Of a DNA stretch of 64,000 nt, positions 34,680 through 43,214 are shown piece after piece. The notes under the pieces are model-generated. The model searched no databases, was not told the origin of the DNA, and saw only the letters and a list, made by a program, of their open reading frames with translations. Numbering within the stretch: the stretch's first letter is position 1; the number at the start of each line of letters is the position of its first letter. Origin of the DNA: Oribacterium sinus (lineage in GTDB: Bacteria > Bacillota > Clostridia > Lachnospirales > Lachnospiraceae). Location: assembly GCF_014202695.1 (NCBI RefSeq), contig NZ_JACHHH010000007.1:110225-174224 (forward strand), in the 5' to 3' direction. A program made the position numbers and the translations under genes.

Positions 34680-36035
34680 ATGAAAAAACAGAAAATTCGT
34701 ATTATGGTCCTCCTCTTTTTGCTCTTTGCTGTAATGTTGTTGATATTGTCCTTCACCAACTTTAACTACAGTAAAAAAACGTTGGAGGAGCAAATGAATA
34801 TGGAGCTGGAACAGCTGATATTCCCGGGCTTTAGAAACGGTCATGAGTCTCTCCCCAGCCGTTCCTTTTCCTACGTCATCCTGGAAATTGGAGAGGATAA
34901 CGAAATCATCAGTCAGCAAAGTTCCCCGGCCTGGGACTATTCCGCCTTTGATTCTCCCCTCTCCGAAAATGGTCCGGAAGGGCAGGATTCGGGTTCTCCT
35001 CCGATGAATAAGAAGAGCAAACAAAAGGATGCCCCTTCGGAAACAACTGTAGAAACGAGTTTTTCAAAAACTGCTGGGAACAACAACGAAGAAATCTACA
35101 CCGATGAAAGTTCCGAAGTGTTAAATACTATCGTAAAGAAGATTCTGAGTAAAAGAAAAAGCTCCGGTACAGTCTATGGTTATAAGCTTCATTACCTTCT
35201 TAGAGAAGAAGGGCAAAAAACCTTGATTTTAGGAGATTATCAAAGAGAACTAAGCATACTGAATAAACAAGCCTTTTCCACTGCGCTCTTAGTTTTGGTA
35301 CTGATTCTGCTTTTCCTTCCTCTGGATTATTTCTTTTCCACCTGGGCCATCCGTCCCAGTGTTCAAGCCATGGAAAAGCAAAAGCAGTTTATTTCCGATG
35401 CCGGTCATGAATTAAAAACGCCATTGGCTGTTATCGCCGCTAATCTTTCCCTTCTGGAAGACCAGAATTTAGCTCCGGAAACCGGTGATTTTGTTCAGAA
35501 CATCGCTGTGATGAGTAAGAAAATGCAGGAATTGGTGGAAAAGCTTTTACAGCTTTCCCGCTTGGAGCAACAGATATTTACCTACGGAGAAATGGATTAT
35601 TCCCGAAGAGTGGCTGAAATCTGTCTGCAAATGGAAGCTCTGTTTTTTGAAGAGGGAATGGAATTAGCGGTTGACCTAGAACAGAATATTCTCTTAAAGC
35701 ATGCTATAGAAAGTCAGGTAGAAGAGGTTTTACGAATCTTTTTAGATAACGGACGAAAATACGCGGATAAACCTTCCACCCTCTATGTGAAACTATGTAG
35801 AGAAAAAAATTTGGCCGTCCTTTCTGTGGATTCCGCCGGAAGAAGCCTAAGTAAGGAAGAATTTGAAAAGATTTTTGCCCGTTTTACCAGATTGGATGAG
35901 GCTAGAAGCCAAAGCGAAAGCTTCGGTTTGGGACTATCCATCGCCAAAGAAATCGCCGGAAACCACAAGGGGAAAATCTATGGCTACGGGAAGAATGGCA
36001 GGAATTGTTTTGTCCTTGCCCTCCCTATACAGTAA
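34680..36035 (+). CDS. Sensor histidine kinase
   Basis: 451 residues. The first helix is at about residues 8-24 and the second at 196-216, enclosing an outside domain of about 170 residues with a Ser/Lys/Glu-rich low-complexity stretch. Catalytic motifs: H-box FISDAGHELKTPLAVIAANLS, N-box in IFLDNGRKYADK, G-box GLGLSIAKEIAGNHKG. It lacks an obvious HAMP domain. Paired with the upstream regulator. The hairpin element copy E starts at the base after its stop codon. Confidence 0.94.
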   Translation: MKKQKIRIMVLLFLLFAVMLLILSFTNFNYSKKTLEEQMNMELEQLIFPGFRNGHESLPSRSFSYVILEIGEDNEIISQQSSPAWDYSAFDSPLSENGPEGQDSGSPPMNKKSKQKDAPSETTVETSFSKTAGNNNEEIYTDESSEVLNTIVKKILSKRKSSGTVYGYKLHYLLREEGQKTLILGDYQRELSILNKQAFSTALLVLVLILLFLPLDYFFSTWAIRPSVQAMEKQKQFISDAGHELKTPLAVIAANLSLLEDQNLAPETGDFVQNIAVMSKKMQELVEKLLQLSRLEQQIFTYGEMDYSRRVAEICLQMEALFFEEGMELAVDLEQNILLKHAIESQVEEVLRIFLDNGRKYADKPSTLYVKLCREKNLAVLSVDSAGRSLSKEEFEKIFARFTRLDEARSQSESFGLGLSIAKEIAGNHKGKIYGYGKNGRNCFVLALPIQ

Positions 36036-36260
36036 AGAAAATAGGATGTGAAGTAAGGATTTAACCTTGCTTTCCGACAAAACAGCTTCGCTTGGGGGCA
36101 CGCTCTCGCTAACTTCGCCTACGCAGGGGTACTAAGCGAAAAACTTCCTTTCGGTCGTTTTTCGCAAGTGCCCGCGGGCTCAGATTGCCCCTGCATCGAA
36201 GCTATTTTGCATGAAAGCAAGGGCTACAGAATCTTTTGCTTCACATCCTATTTATTTTTT
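36036..36260 (+). repeat. Dispersed long-hairpin element, copy E
   Basis: 225 bp between convergent genes, beginning right after the kinase stop. Outer arms AATAGGATGTGAAG and CTTCACATCCTATT; middle arms CTTGCTTTC and GAAAGCAAG; inner AGCTTCG and CGAAGCT. Internal motifs GGGCACGCTCTCGCTAAC and CGGGCTCAGATTGCCCC. Cap: GGGTACTAAGCGAAAAAC against GTTTTTCGCAAGTGCCC. The arms are paired along about 75 bases per side with bulges. Confidence 0.88.
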
Positions 36261-36296
36261 GCGTAGCGAAAAAAAGGCATGAAAAAGCAATTCCTG

Positions 36297-37304
36297 CTAT
36301 TGTACGGCACAGAGAATATCATTGTTTATGGTGGTGTAGAACTCCTTCTTTAGGCTTGGATAGTCCCCTTTGTATTTGCCCATCAGGTACATTAATTTGG
36401 TAATGGTGGCTTCCAAGGTCATATCATAGGCTTCCAAAAGCTGGAAGTCTTTTTTGATTTTCTGTCCTACCTGATAGATTTCCATGTTGGAGCCTTCGTT
36501 TACCACCTGGGTAGCCATGACAATGATTTTTCCTTTTTTCTGCCACTTCTCCATTTCCTTATAAAAGACTTCCTGCATACTTTCCGGAATACCGCCTACG
36601 CCGAAGCTTTCCATGACGATGCAATCATAATTTTCAAAGAGGTAGGAAAGCATTTCCGCTCTGGTACCGGGAATCAGCTTTAAAACACAGATGGAATCTT
36701 CCAAATCCAAATGGAATTCCACCGCCTCTCTCAGGGGCAGGTAGGGGATATATCGAATGATTCTGCCGTCCTGCATTCTGGCCAAGGTAGGGAAATTCAC
36801 ACTTTGGAAGGCATGGAAGGAACGGGCCATCATTTTCTTCGCTCTGGTACCGGAAATCACATTGCCATTGAAGAGGAGAACCACATTTTCCGAATACGGA
36901 TCACAGGCATAACGCACGCTGTCCAGAAGATTCATCTTGGCATCGGTACTGTCCTGATTGATAGGCTTTTGGGAGCCGGTAATGACAATAGGCTTTCTGG
37001 AATACTGCACCATATAGCTTAACGCCGCAGAGGTATAAGCCATGGTATCCGTGCCATGCAAAACCACAAATCCGTCATAACGGTCATAGTTTTTTTGAAT
37101 ACAAGCCCCCATTTCCCGCCAAATCTTAGGCTGCATATTGGTGGAATCCACATTGCAAAGCTGGACAATGGAAAGCTCGGCAATTTTCTGCAGCTCCGGT
37201 ACAAAGGCAATGATTTCCTCTGCACTAAGAGCCGGACTTAGTCCCTCCTCCGTTTGCTTGGAGGCTATCGTTCCTCCTGTGGCAATTAGCAATACCTTTT
37301 TCAC
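36297..37304 (-). CDS. ansA: Type I L-asparaginase
   Basis: Cytosolic asparaginase converting asparagine to aspartate and ammonia. 335 residues. The two catalytic threonine motifs are present: LLIATGGTIASKQ near the start and FVVLHGTDTMAYTSAAL near residue 90. ITGSQKPINQDSTDAKMN and MESFGVGGIPE also fit. No signal peptide is seen, so it is the cytoplasmic form. It is the last gene of the minus-strand run tsaE to ansA; nudC ends 21 bases upstream. The symbol follows the usual name for the cytoplasmic form. Confidence 0.93.
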   Translation of the reverse strand: MKKVLLIATGGTIASKQTEEGLSPALSAEEIIAFVPELQKIAELSIVQLCNVDSTNMQPKIWREMGACIQKNYDRYDGFVVLHGTDTMAYTSAALSYMVQYSRKPIVITGSQKPINQDSTDAKMNLLDSVRYACDPYSENVVLLFNGNVISGTRAKKMMARSFHAFQSVNFPTLARMQDGRIIRYIPYLPLREAVEFHLDLEDSICVLKLIPGTRAEMLSYLFENYDCIVMESFGVGGIPESMQEVFYKEMEKWQKKGKIIVMATQVVNEGSNMEIYQVGQKIKKDFQLLEAYDMTLEATITKLMYLMGKYKGDYPSLKKEFYTTINNDILCAVQ

Positions 37305-37325
37305 CCGTTTCTCCTTCCGTGTAAT

Positions 37326-38321
37326 TCAAACTTTTCCTTCTTTAAAAGTCCGCATCATCTCATTGGTTAAGCTGAAATCATTTCCCTGGAGCTCCACCTC
37401 ATCTCGGCTTAGCCAGACCGCCTCGGAAAGCTCTTCCTCATCTCGAATAATCTGAACCTCTCCCGTTGTCGTAAAAGAAGTCTTTTCCTCATCCACTTTT
37501 GCAAAATATCCCAGGAGCAAGTCGTCCGCCATTCCCCAGGGCTGGGATTTATAATACTTTAGCTCCTTAATGGGAACACCGGTTTCTTCCATGGCTTCCC
37601 GAATCGCCGCTTCTTCCGCAGTCTCGCCAATCTCGATAAAGCCTGCCACAAGGGCGGGCAGATAACTTAATCTGTTAGCATATCTTGTGCAAAGGATTTT
37701 ATCCTTATGAATGATTCCCACAATAACCGCCGGCATAATCTTCGGATAGAAGACCTCCTGACAGTTGGGACAACGCATTGCCCGTTCTCTTTGATCCTTC
37801 TCCATCTTTGTACCGCAGACGCCACAATAACGGTGCTTTTGGTAAAAATGAAAGAGATGCATCCCTGTATTGGCTAAAAACAGCAGTGACTTTGGTCCCT
37901 TAAACTCCCGACGCAATTCTTCCAAGGAAAGATATTCTCCGAATTCCACGATATCTTTCAGCAGATAATAGTCTTGTCCGTCCAAAGAAAAAAGATAGGT
38001 AAAGAACTTTCTCCAATCATTTCCCATGGCCTGCTGCTCTCCCTTTCGGGATAAGGCATTTTCCTGTACTTCCTCTTTTTCCTTGGGAAAGGAGGACAAA
38101 TACTCTTTGATTTTATAAAAGGAAAAACCCTCTCCCTCCGGACATCTTAGGCTTAAACCGTCTCCACTCATGATAGCATCTGAAGGATCCACCTTCTTTC
38201 CCGACTCTCTTCTAACCAACACCGACTTTCCCGAAAAGGAAAGGAAATAGTCCTCTTTCCCGGGCTTTTTTTCAGGGTGATATTGATTTTGAAAATGATG
38301 TTGTCCCAGGTCTTGAATCAT
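37326..38321 (-). CDS. nudC: NAD(+) diphosphatase / RNA decapping Nudix hydrolase NudC
   Basis: 331 residues. A zinc ribbon (CGVCGTKMEKDQRERAMRCPNC) is followed by the Nudix box GFIEIGETAEEAAIREAMEE (starting near residue 230). The NudC-specific signature is YYKSQPWGMADDLLLGYFA, a variant of SQPWPFPxS. NudC hydrolyses NADH and removes NAD caps from RNA. The N-terminal 150 residues are the less conserved NudC domain. It lies between ansA and ispD in one direction with short gaps. Confidence 0.93.
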   Translation of the reverse strand: MIQDLGQHHFQNQYHPEKKPGKEDYFLSFSGKSVLVRRESGKKVDPSDAIMSGDGLSLRCPEGEGFSFYKIKEYLSSFPKEKEEVQENALSRKGEQQAMGNDWRKFFTYLFSLDGQDYYLLKDIVEFGEYLSLEELRREFKGPKSLLFLANTGMHLFHFYQKHRYCGVCGTKMEKDQRERAMRCPNCQEVFYPKIMPAVIVGIIHKDKILCTRYANRLSYLPALVAGFIEIGETAEEAAIREAMEETGVPIKELKYYKSQPWGMADDLLLGYFAKVDEEKTSFTTTGEVQIIRDEEELSEAVWLSRDEVELQGNDFSLTNEMMRTFKEGKV

Positions 38322-38373
38322 CCGGCTTTATCCTTTCTTACGCTGTTGTCTGATTTAAAACGATTTCATGTTA

Positions 38374-39234
38374 TTATTTATGATGCTCTTCTAAAAATTT
38401 TAGGTAAATCAAATCTTCAGGCACCGTAATTTTTTGGTTCTTCTCTTCCCCTAAAACCAAGTAGGGCTGTTCCTTGCTAAATGCCTCCACCATCATGGCA
38501 TCATCCGTAATGGATAGCCCCTCCTCTTTCTTCTCTAAGAAAGTCTTATAGGCTTCCCAAAGTAGGGGAAAGGAAAAGGCTTGAGGAGTCTGAATCCTAT
38601 AAAGACTGCTTCTATCCACGCTTTCCTGCACAATCCCCTTCTCCACTCGCTTAATGGTATCTGTCACCGGAAGTCCCGGAATTACCGCCCCATAGGACTT
38701 TCGAGCTTCATAGATTCTTTCGCATAGGTCTAAACTAAAGCAAGGCCGTGCCCCGTCATGAATAAAAAGAGAGAGCTCGGTTTGAAGATTTTTGCTTTCT
38801 CCATGCTCTATCTCCTGCTCTTTTCTATGCTTTTCTCTATTCGCTTCCCTATTTTTCAAAAATTCCAAGGCGGAGTAAACAGACCAGTAGCGCTCTGCTC
38901 CCCCCTCAATCAAGGAAACTGCTATACCTTCCTGTGTAAGTGGAGAAAATGAAGAAGCGAGCTCCTCTTTACACTGTGCAGATTCTCCTTCTAAGAGCCG
39001 AAGCCCCAGCTCTTCCCTCCATTGCTTAAGCTCTCCTTCCACCCTTTCTTTATCTTCCTTGGAAAGAATCAAAAGGATTTCTTTGCACCTGTTCCAGCTG
39101 CAAAACTTTTGCAGGGCGGAATAATATAAAGGCTTTCCCTGAAAGGACAGAAATTGCTTTTTTTCCTTGCATCCCATGCGGCTTCCTTTTCCGGCCATCA
39201 GAAGGATGACGGTAATTTCTCTTTGATTTGGCAT
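38374..39234 (-). CDS. ispD: 2-C-methyl-D-erythritol 4-phosphate cytidylyltransferase IspD
   Basis: MEP-pathway enzyme making CDP-methylerythritol. Nucleotide-binding start ILLMAGKGSRMGCKEKKQFL, then FIHDGARPCFSLDL, PVTDTIKRVEKG, RIQTPQAFSFPLLWEAY and SITDDAMMVEAF. At 286 residues it is longer than the common 230. The excess is a charged Glu/Lys/Arg-rich insert around residues 100-150 (REANREKHRKEQEIEHGES) between the strand ending ALEFL and FIHDGA. No ispF is fused or adjacent. It starts 10 bases after tsaD ends, so is probably in that operon. Confidence 0.92.
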   Translation of the reverse strand: MPNQREITVILLMAGKGSRMGCKEKKQFLSFQGKPLYYSALQKFCSWNRCKEILLILSKEDKERVEGELKQWREELGLRLLEGESAQCKEELASSFSPLTQEGIAVSLIEGGAERYWSVYSALEFLKNREANREKHRKEQEIEHGESKNLQTELSLFIHDGARPCFSLDLCERIYEARKSYGAVIPGLPVTDTIKRVEKGIVQESVDRSSLYRIQTPQAFSFPLLWEAYKTFLEKKEEGLSITDDAMMVEAFSKEQPYLVLGEEKNQKITVPEDLIYLKFLEEHHK

Positions 39235-39244
39235 TCTTCCCTCC

Positions 39245-40261
39245 CTAGCCTTCCGTTAAAGCCAGGGATGGATAAGCATTCAAAGAGGCTTCTCCCCGTT
39301 TTCCTGCCTGATAATCATAGTAGGCTGCTGCTGCAATCATAGCTGCATTGTCCGTGCATAGCACAGGGCTTGGGCAGTAAAAGCTTAAACCGTGGGCCTT
39401 CGCCTTCTCCTCCATCTTCCTTCTAAGACAGCCGTTTGCGGAGACGCCTCCCGCCACAGCCATTTTGGATACCCCTAAATCCAGAGCAAGCTGTAGACAT
39501 TTTTCTGCCAAGTCCTCACAGACTCCCTCCTGAAAAGAGGCACAAAGGTCTGCAACACTTATTTCTTCTCCCAACATTTTCTTATGGTTTAGCTCATTTA
39601 AAACCGCAGATTTTACGCCGGAGAAGCTAAAGTCGTAGGGAGTATCCAGTTTTGCTTTGGGAAAATGATAAGCAAAGGGGTCTCCCTCTTTCGCACTCTG
39701 CTCCAGCTTTGGGCCTCCGGGATATCCCAGTCCCACGGCTCTGGCAATCTTGTCGAAGGCTTCTCCCGCCGCATCATCTCTGGTTCTTCCATAGATTTTG
39801 ATTTTTCCGTAGTCTTCCACATACAGTAAATGACTGTGTCCACCGCTGGCCACCAGGCAAACATAGGGAGGAATACAATCTTGATGAGCAAGATAATTTG
39901 CCGCAATATGTCCTTCAATGTGATGTACCGGAATCAAGGGTTTCTGAATGGCATAGGCCAGAGCCTTGGCTTCGGAAACTCCCACCAGAAGGGAACCTAC
40001 CAATCCCGGACCGTAGGTTACCGCCACCGCCGTAAGATCGGAAAAACTTTTTCCCGCCTCTTCCATTGCCAGACGAATCACCTCATCAATCTTTTCCAAA
40101 TGATTACGGGAAGCAATCTCAGGCACCACTCCGCCAAACTCCGCATGTAGAGCCACCTGAGAGGATATCACATTGGAAAGTACTTCCTTTCCGTTTTTTA
40201 CTACTGCCGCTGCGGTTTCATCACAGCTGCTTTCGATTCCCAGAATCAAAACATCTTCCAT
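39245..40261 (-). CDS. tsaD: tRNA N6-adenosine threonylcarbamoyltransferase TsaD
   Basis: Transfers the threonylcarbamoyl group to A37 of ANN-decoding tRNAs to form t6A. 338 residues. The metal-binding motif [12 protein letters not shown] is near residue 110; also [34 protein letters not shown] and [15 protein letters not shown]. Works with TsaB and TsaE (encoded at 41759-43053) on threonylcarbamoyl-AMP made by TsaC, which is not in the window. MtaB (3311-4741) later thiolates the product. Confidence 0.97.
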   Translation of the reverse strand: MEDVLILGIESSCDETAAAVVKNGKEVLSNVISSQVALHAEFGGVVPEIASRNHLEKIDEVIRLAMEEAGKSFSDLTAVAVTYGPGLVGSLLVGVSEAKALAYAIQKPLIPVHHIEGHIAANYLAHQDCIPPYVCLVASGGHSHLLYVEDYGKIKIYGRTRDDAAGEAFDKIARAVGLGYPGGPKLEQSAKEGDPFAYHFPKAKLDTPYDFSFSGVKSAVLNELNHKKMLGEEISVADLCASFQEGVCEDLAEKCLQLALDLGVSKMAVAGGVSANGCLRRKMEEKAKAHGLSFYCPSPVLCTDNAAMIAAAAYYDYQAGKRGEASLNAYPSLALTEG

Positions 40262-40371
40262 AAAACTGTACTCTTTCTATATTTCCTAAATTCAGAATCT
40301 CATCACACAGATTGTTATAATCTTCTTGTGCATTGAATTACCCTATCCTGTTCTTTACTTCGTTTTCAGCT

Positions 40372-41292
40372 TTATTTTCCTTCTTCCTCTTCTTCAAAGG
40401 AAATGTCCTTGCTCCATGCATCTCTTGCAAATTTCACCGGAAAAATATGGCTGAACTTATCCTTATACTGCTCCGGATAGACCTCGGAAGGAGAATAGTG
40501 GGTAAGCCACATTTCTCTGGGCTGAGCTTCCCGTCCTAAGATGGCTGCCTCTTCCATAGTCATGTGCTTATGCTTTTTGGCATTGGAGAGTTTATCCTCC
40601 TCCCCGTACATTCCTTCACAGATAAACAAATCCACATCCTTCGCCTTTTCGGCTATTCTGGGAATCGGTCTGGTATCGGTACAATAGACCACGGAAATCC
40701 CACGTCTTGCCTCTCCCATGACCATATCCGGGGTAAAAAGACTGCCCTCATACTCTACCGCTTCTCCATGTTGCAGACGATTCCAGCAGGAAACCGGAAT
40801 TCCCGCCTCCCTTGCCCGCTCTACGGAAAATTTTCCGGATCTGGGAATAGTGATTTTATACCCAAAGCATGGAATACTGTGTTGCACCTTAAAAGCCTCC
40901 AGCTGAAAGCTTTCACAGGAAAATCTCTGCTCTTCTTCCTGAATTTCTATATATTCGATGGCAAAGGGCAGTTCCGGCGCAATGCTCCGCAGCCCATTCA
41001 CAACCCTGGCCAGTCCCTTGGGACCGATCATGGTCACCGGCTTGGTTCGCTCCGCATTTCCCATGCTGAGAAGCATTCCGGGAAGTCCGGAAATATGGTC
41101 CGCATGGTAGTGGGTAAAACAGATGGTGTCAATGCTATAAGGGCTCCACCCCTTCTCCCGCATGGCAATCTGGGTTCCCTCTCCACAATCTATCAAGAGA
41201 CTGGACCCGTTACAGCGTAACATTAAGCTGGTGAGCCAGCGCTTGGGTAGGGGCATCATTCCGCCGGTTCCCAGTAAACATAATTCTAACAT
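40372..41292 (-). CDS. rnz: Ribonuclease Z
   Basis: Zinc endonuclease that trims the 3' ends of tRNA precursors. 306 residues of metallo-beta-lactamase fold. It starts MLELCLLGTGGMMPLPKRWLTS and has the metal motif CFTHYHADHISGLPGMLLSMG, PCFGYKI, VVYCTDTRPIPRI, HKHMTMEEAA and LTHYSPSEVYP. It is 4 bases from rimI, so translationally linked. tRNA-Arg in the window lacks an encoded CCA, consistent with a need for this enzyme. Confidence 0.95.
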   Translation of the reverse strand: MLELCLLGTGGMMPLPKRWLTSLMLRCNGSSLLIDCGEGTQIAMREKGWSPYSIDTICFTHYHADHISGLPGMLLSMGNAERTKPVTMIGPKGLARVVNGLRSIAPELPFAIEYIEIQEEEQRFSCESFQLEAFKVQHSIPCFGYKITIPRSGKFSVERAREAGIPVSCWNRLQHGEAVEYEGSLFTPDMVMGEARRGISVVYCTDTRPIPRIAEKAKDVDLFICEGMYGEEDKLSNAKKHKHMTMEEAAILGREAQPREMWLTHYSPSEVYPEQYKDKFSHIFPVKFARDAWSKDISFEEEEEGK

Positions 41293-41295
41293 AAT

Positions 41296-41736
41296 TTATT
41301 GTATCGTCCTTTCCATGAGGATGGCATCCTCTTCCGGGTCTCGGTAATACGCCTTTCTTTTGGAAAAGGCCCGAAATCCCTCTCGTTCATAGATTACCCT
41401 GGCAGGGGAATTGCTTTCCCTTACCTCTAAAAATATTTTCTGAATAGCTTCCCGATCTCCGATAGAGAGAATTTCCCGAAGCAGTTGCTTCCCAAAGCCC
41501 TTACCTTGATGCTTCTTCTTCACGGCAATGCTCTCCAACTCTCCTTCTACGCCTAAGACTCTCAGAATTGCATAGCCCAAGATTTCCTCATCCTCCGCCA
41601 AAACTATGGCTCTATCGTATTTTCCCTCTACAGCACGGAGGAAATCCTGCCGAGAATAAGCCATACTGCCAAAAAGAGCCTGATCCATCTCCCAAATCTC
41701 TTCCACATCCCGTACTTCCATGTATCGAAAAAACAT
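41296..41736 (-). CDS. rimI: Ribosomal-protein-S18-alanine N-acetyltransferase RimI
   Basis: GNAT acetyltransferase. The start is ATG at 41736 because AAGGAGGAGAA sits directly before it; the longer open frame to 41787 would overlap tsaB. That gives 146 residues. The CoA motif is VKKKHQGKGFGKQLLREI, with LEVRESNSPARVIYEREGF following. The gene commonly sits between tsaB and tsaD, as here, supporting the assignment. Confidence 0.92.
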   Translation of the reverse strand: MFFRYMEVRDVEEIWEMDQALFGSMAYSRQDFLRAVEGKYDRAIVLAEDEEILGYAILRVLGVEGELESIAVKKKHQGKGFGKQLLREILSIGDREAIQKIFLEVRESNSPARVIYEREGFRAFSKRKAYYRDPEEDAILMERTIQ

Positions 41737-41758
41737 TTCTCCTCCTTGATTACTCACT

Positions 41759-42532
41759 TTATTCGTGAATCGGGTAGTTCTTCGCAATCAGCTTATCCCT
41801 GGTTTTTCCTAAGTCTTTGTATGCCTCTTCCTGCACAATCTGAAAATCCTTTAAAGCCCCTGCTTCCTTTTCTCTTTCCGCCTGAGGCTTCCTTAAATAC
41901 TCCAAGTGAAACCCTGCTTCCAAGCCTTCCGCCTTTTTCTTTTCCCCCAGTAATGCCAGGGAAGCGGCTCTTTGCAGGGTGTTCTGGGGATTGGGGAAAA
42001 GGCAGCGTTCCTTTCCCAGACTCTCTTCAATCTGCTTTCTATAGGGGAAAATGCCGTCCCCCAAGAAAATCTGCTGCCCTTCCTGTTCTTTTGCAAAGTC
42101 AAGAAGCGCCTCAATACTCACCGCCCTTTCAGGAGAAATGCACTGCCCCAAGCGATAAGATGCGGTATAAACCTGTCCTCTTCTGGCATCCAAAAGCACA
42201 TGGATGGGATTTTGTAAAAAACTCAGATTTTCCTGCAGCATTTCCAAGGTACTGATTCCATAGAGGGGAATATTTCCGGCTAAAGCCAGTCCCTTTCCTG
42301 TTGCCGCTCCGATTCTAAGACCGGTAAAGGAGCCCGGACCCTTGCACAGGAAAATCTGATCCACCTCTTCTAAAGATACCTTGCAATGCTCCAAAAGACT
42401 GATGCAAAGAGGCAGTAAGGTTTCGGAATGGGTGAGTCCGATTTGTAAATCCATCTCCCCTAAAATCTGTCCGTCCTTTAAAAGGCAAACCCCGGAAACT
42501 CGTCCGGAAGCATCTAAAGCTAAGCTTATCAT
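41759..42532 (-). CDS. tsaB: t6A biosynthesis protein TsaB
   Basis: Non-catalytic ASKHA-fold partner of TsaD. 257 residues. It starts MISLALDASGRVSGVCLLKD and has FLCKGPGSFTGLRIGAATGKGLALAG, the TsaB signature, and ALLDARRGQVYTASY. The C-terminal region is longer than in the shortest homologues. Gene order tsaE-tsaB-rimI-rnz-tsaD is consistent with one t6A operon. Confidence 0.95.
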   Translation of the reverse strand: MISLALDASGRVSGVCLLKDGQILGEMDLQIGLTHSETLLPLCISLLEHCKVSLEEVDQIFLCKGPGSFTGLRIGAATGKGLALAGNIPLYGISTLEMLQENLSFLQNPIHVLLDARRGQVYTASYRLGQCISPERAVSIEALLDFAKEQEGQQIFLGDGIFPYRKQIEESLGKERCLFPNPQNTLQRAASLALLGEKKKAEGLEAGFHLEYLRKPQAEREKEAGALKDFQIVQEEAYKDLGKTRDKLIAKNYPIHE

Positions 42533-42624
42533 TTTCTATCCTTTTCTTTCATAAATTACTCTATTTCCTATTTCTTGTTAAAGCGTTTTCCGTAAACTTT
42601 CTTCGCTTTTTTCATACTCTACTT

Positions 42625-43053
42625 CTATTTATCGCTGTCTTCCATGCGGATTTTCCGAAAGGAAAATCCCTGACTTAAATCCTTCTCAATATAAATCCAT
42701 TTGGCTTCCGGAGGAATATCCTCCCTGACCTGACTGGCCCATTCCATTAAAGCAATGCCCTCCCCGGAAAGCATGTCCTGAAAGCCGATTTCCCAAAGTT
42801 CCTCCGGATCTACGATACGGTAGAGGTCGAAATGATAGAGCTTTTCTCTCCCCTGATATTCCTTCACGATGGTAAAGGTAGGGGAATCTACATTTTCCGA
42901 AACCCCCAGGCCCTTGGCAAAGCCCTTGGCAAAGACGGTCTTTCCTACCCCAAGGTCTCCCTCCAGGCAATAAATCTCGCCTTTTTGGGCCTTCTGTCCC
43001 AGGCGAAAGGCCAACTGATAGCTTTCTTCCTCACTATTGCTAATCCACTCCAT
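42625..43053 (-). CDS. tsaE: t6A biosynthesis ATPase TsaE
   Basis: Small P-loop ATPase that drives the TsaBD cycle. 142 residues, Walker A in CLEGDLGVGKTVFAKGFAKG, then DSPTFTIVKEYQG, YHFDLYRIVDPEELWEIGF and ALMEWASQV. First gene of the t6A cluster. AGGAGCAAGGA precedes the ATG. A terminator for hom lies just upstream, so the cluster starts from the region 43054-43110 or by read-through. Confidence 0.95.
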   Translation of the reverse strand: MEWISNSEEESYQLAFRLGQKAQKGEIYCLEGDLGVGKTVFAKGFAKGLGVSENVDSPTFTIVKEYQGREKLYHFDLYRIVDPEELWEIGFQDMLSGEGIALMEWASQVREDIPPEAKWIYIEKDLSQGFSFRKIRMEDSDK

Positions 43054-43070
43054 TCCTTGCTCCTATTCAC

Positions 43071-43107
43071 AAAAAACGCTGGTGCCTTAGACGCCAGCGT
43101 TTCTTTT
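43071..43107 (-). terminator. Terminator after hom
   Basis: AACGCTGG and CCAGCGTT form a stem with an 11-base loop; on the minus strand the stem is followed by TTTTTTG. It lies 108 bases beyond the hom stop. The stretch 43108-43214 between them shows no gene. Confidence 0.85.
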
Positions 43108-43214
43108 TATTCTTACCCAATGGCGTAGGCAAGACCTATGTCATCGAGTTCCATACAAGCGATATTCCCAAAAAGAAGCTCTCGTTTCTGCTGCGGCTAG
43201 CCGACGATATCTTC

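Noticed and set aside
2921..36260. Hairpin family read simply as Rho-independent terminators
   Set aside because: The stems are far too long, have no consistent U-tract, and carry invariant internal motifs; some loci have a separate normal terminator as well (25542-25576).
2921..36260. Retron msr-msd or diversity-generating template repeats
   Set aside because: No reverse transcriptase gene occurs in the window and the copies are dispersed singly.
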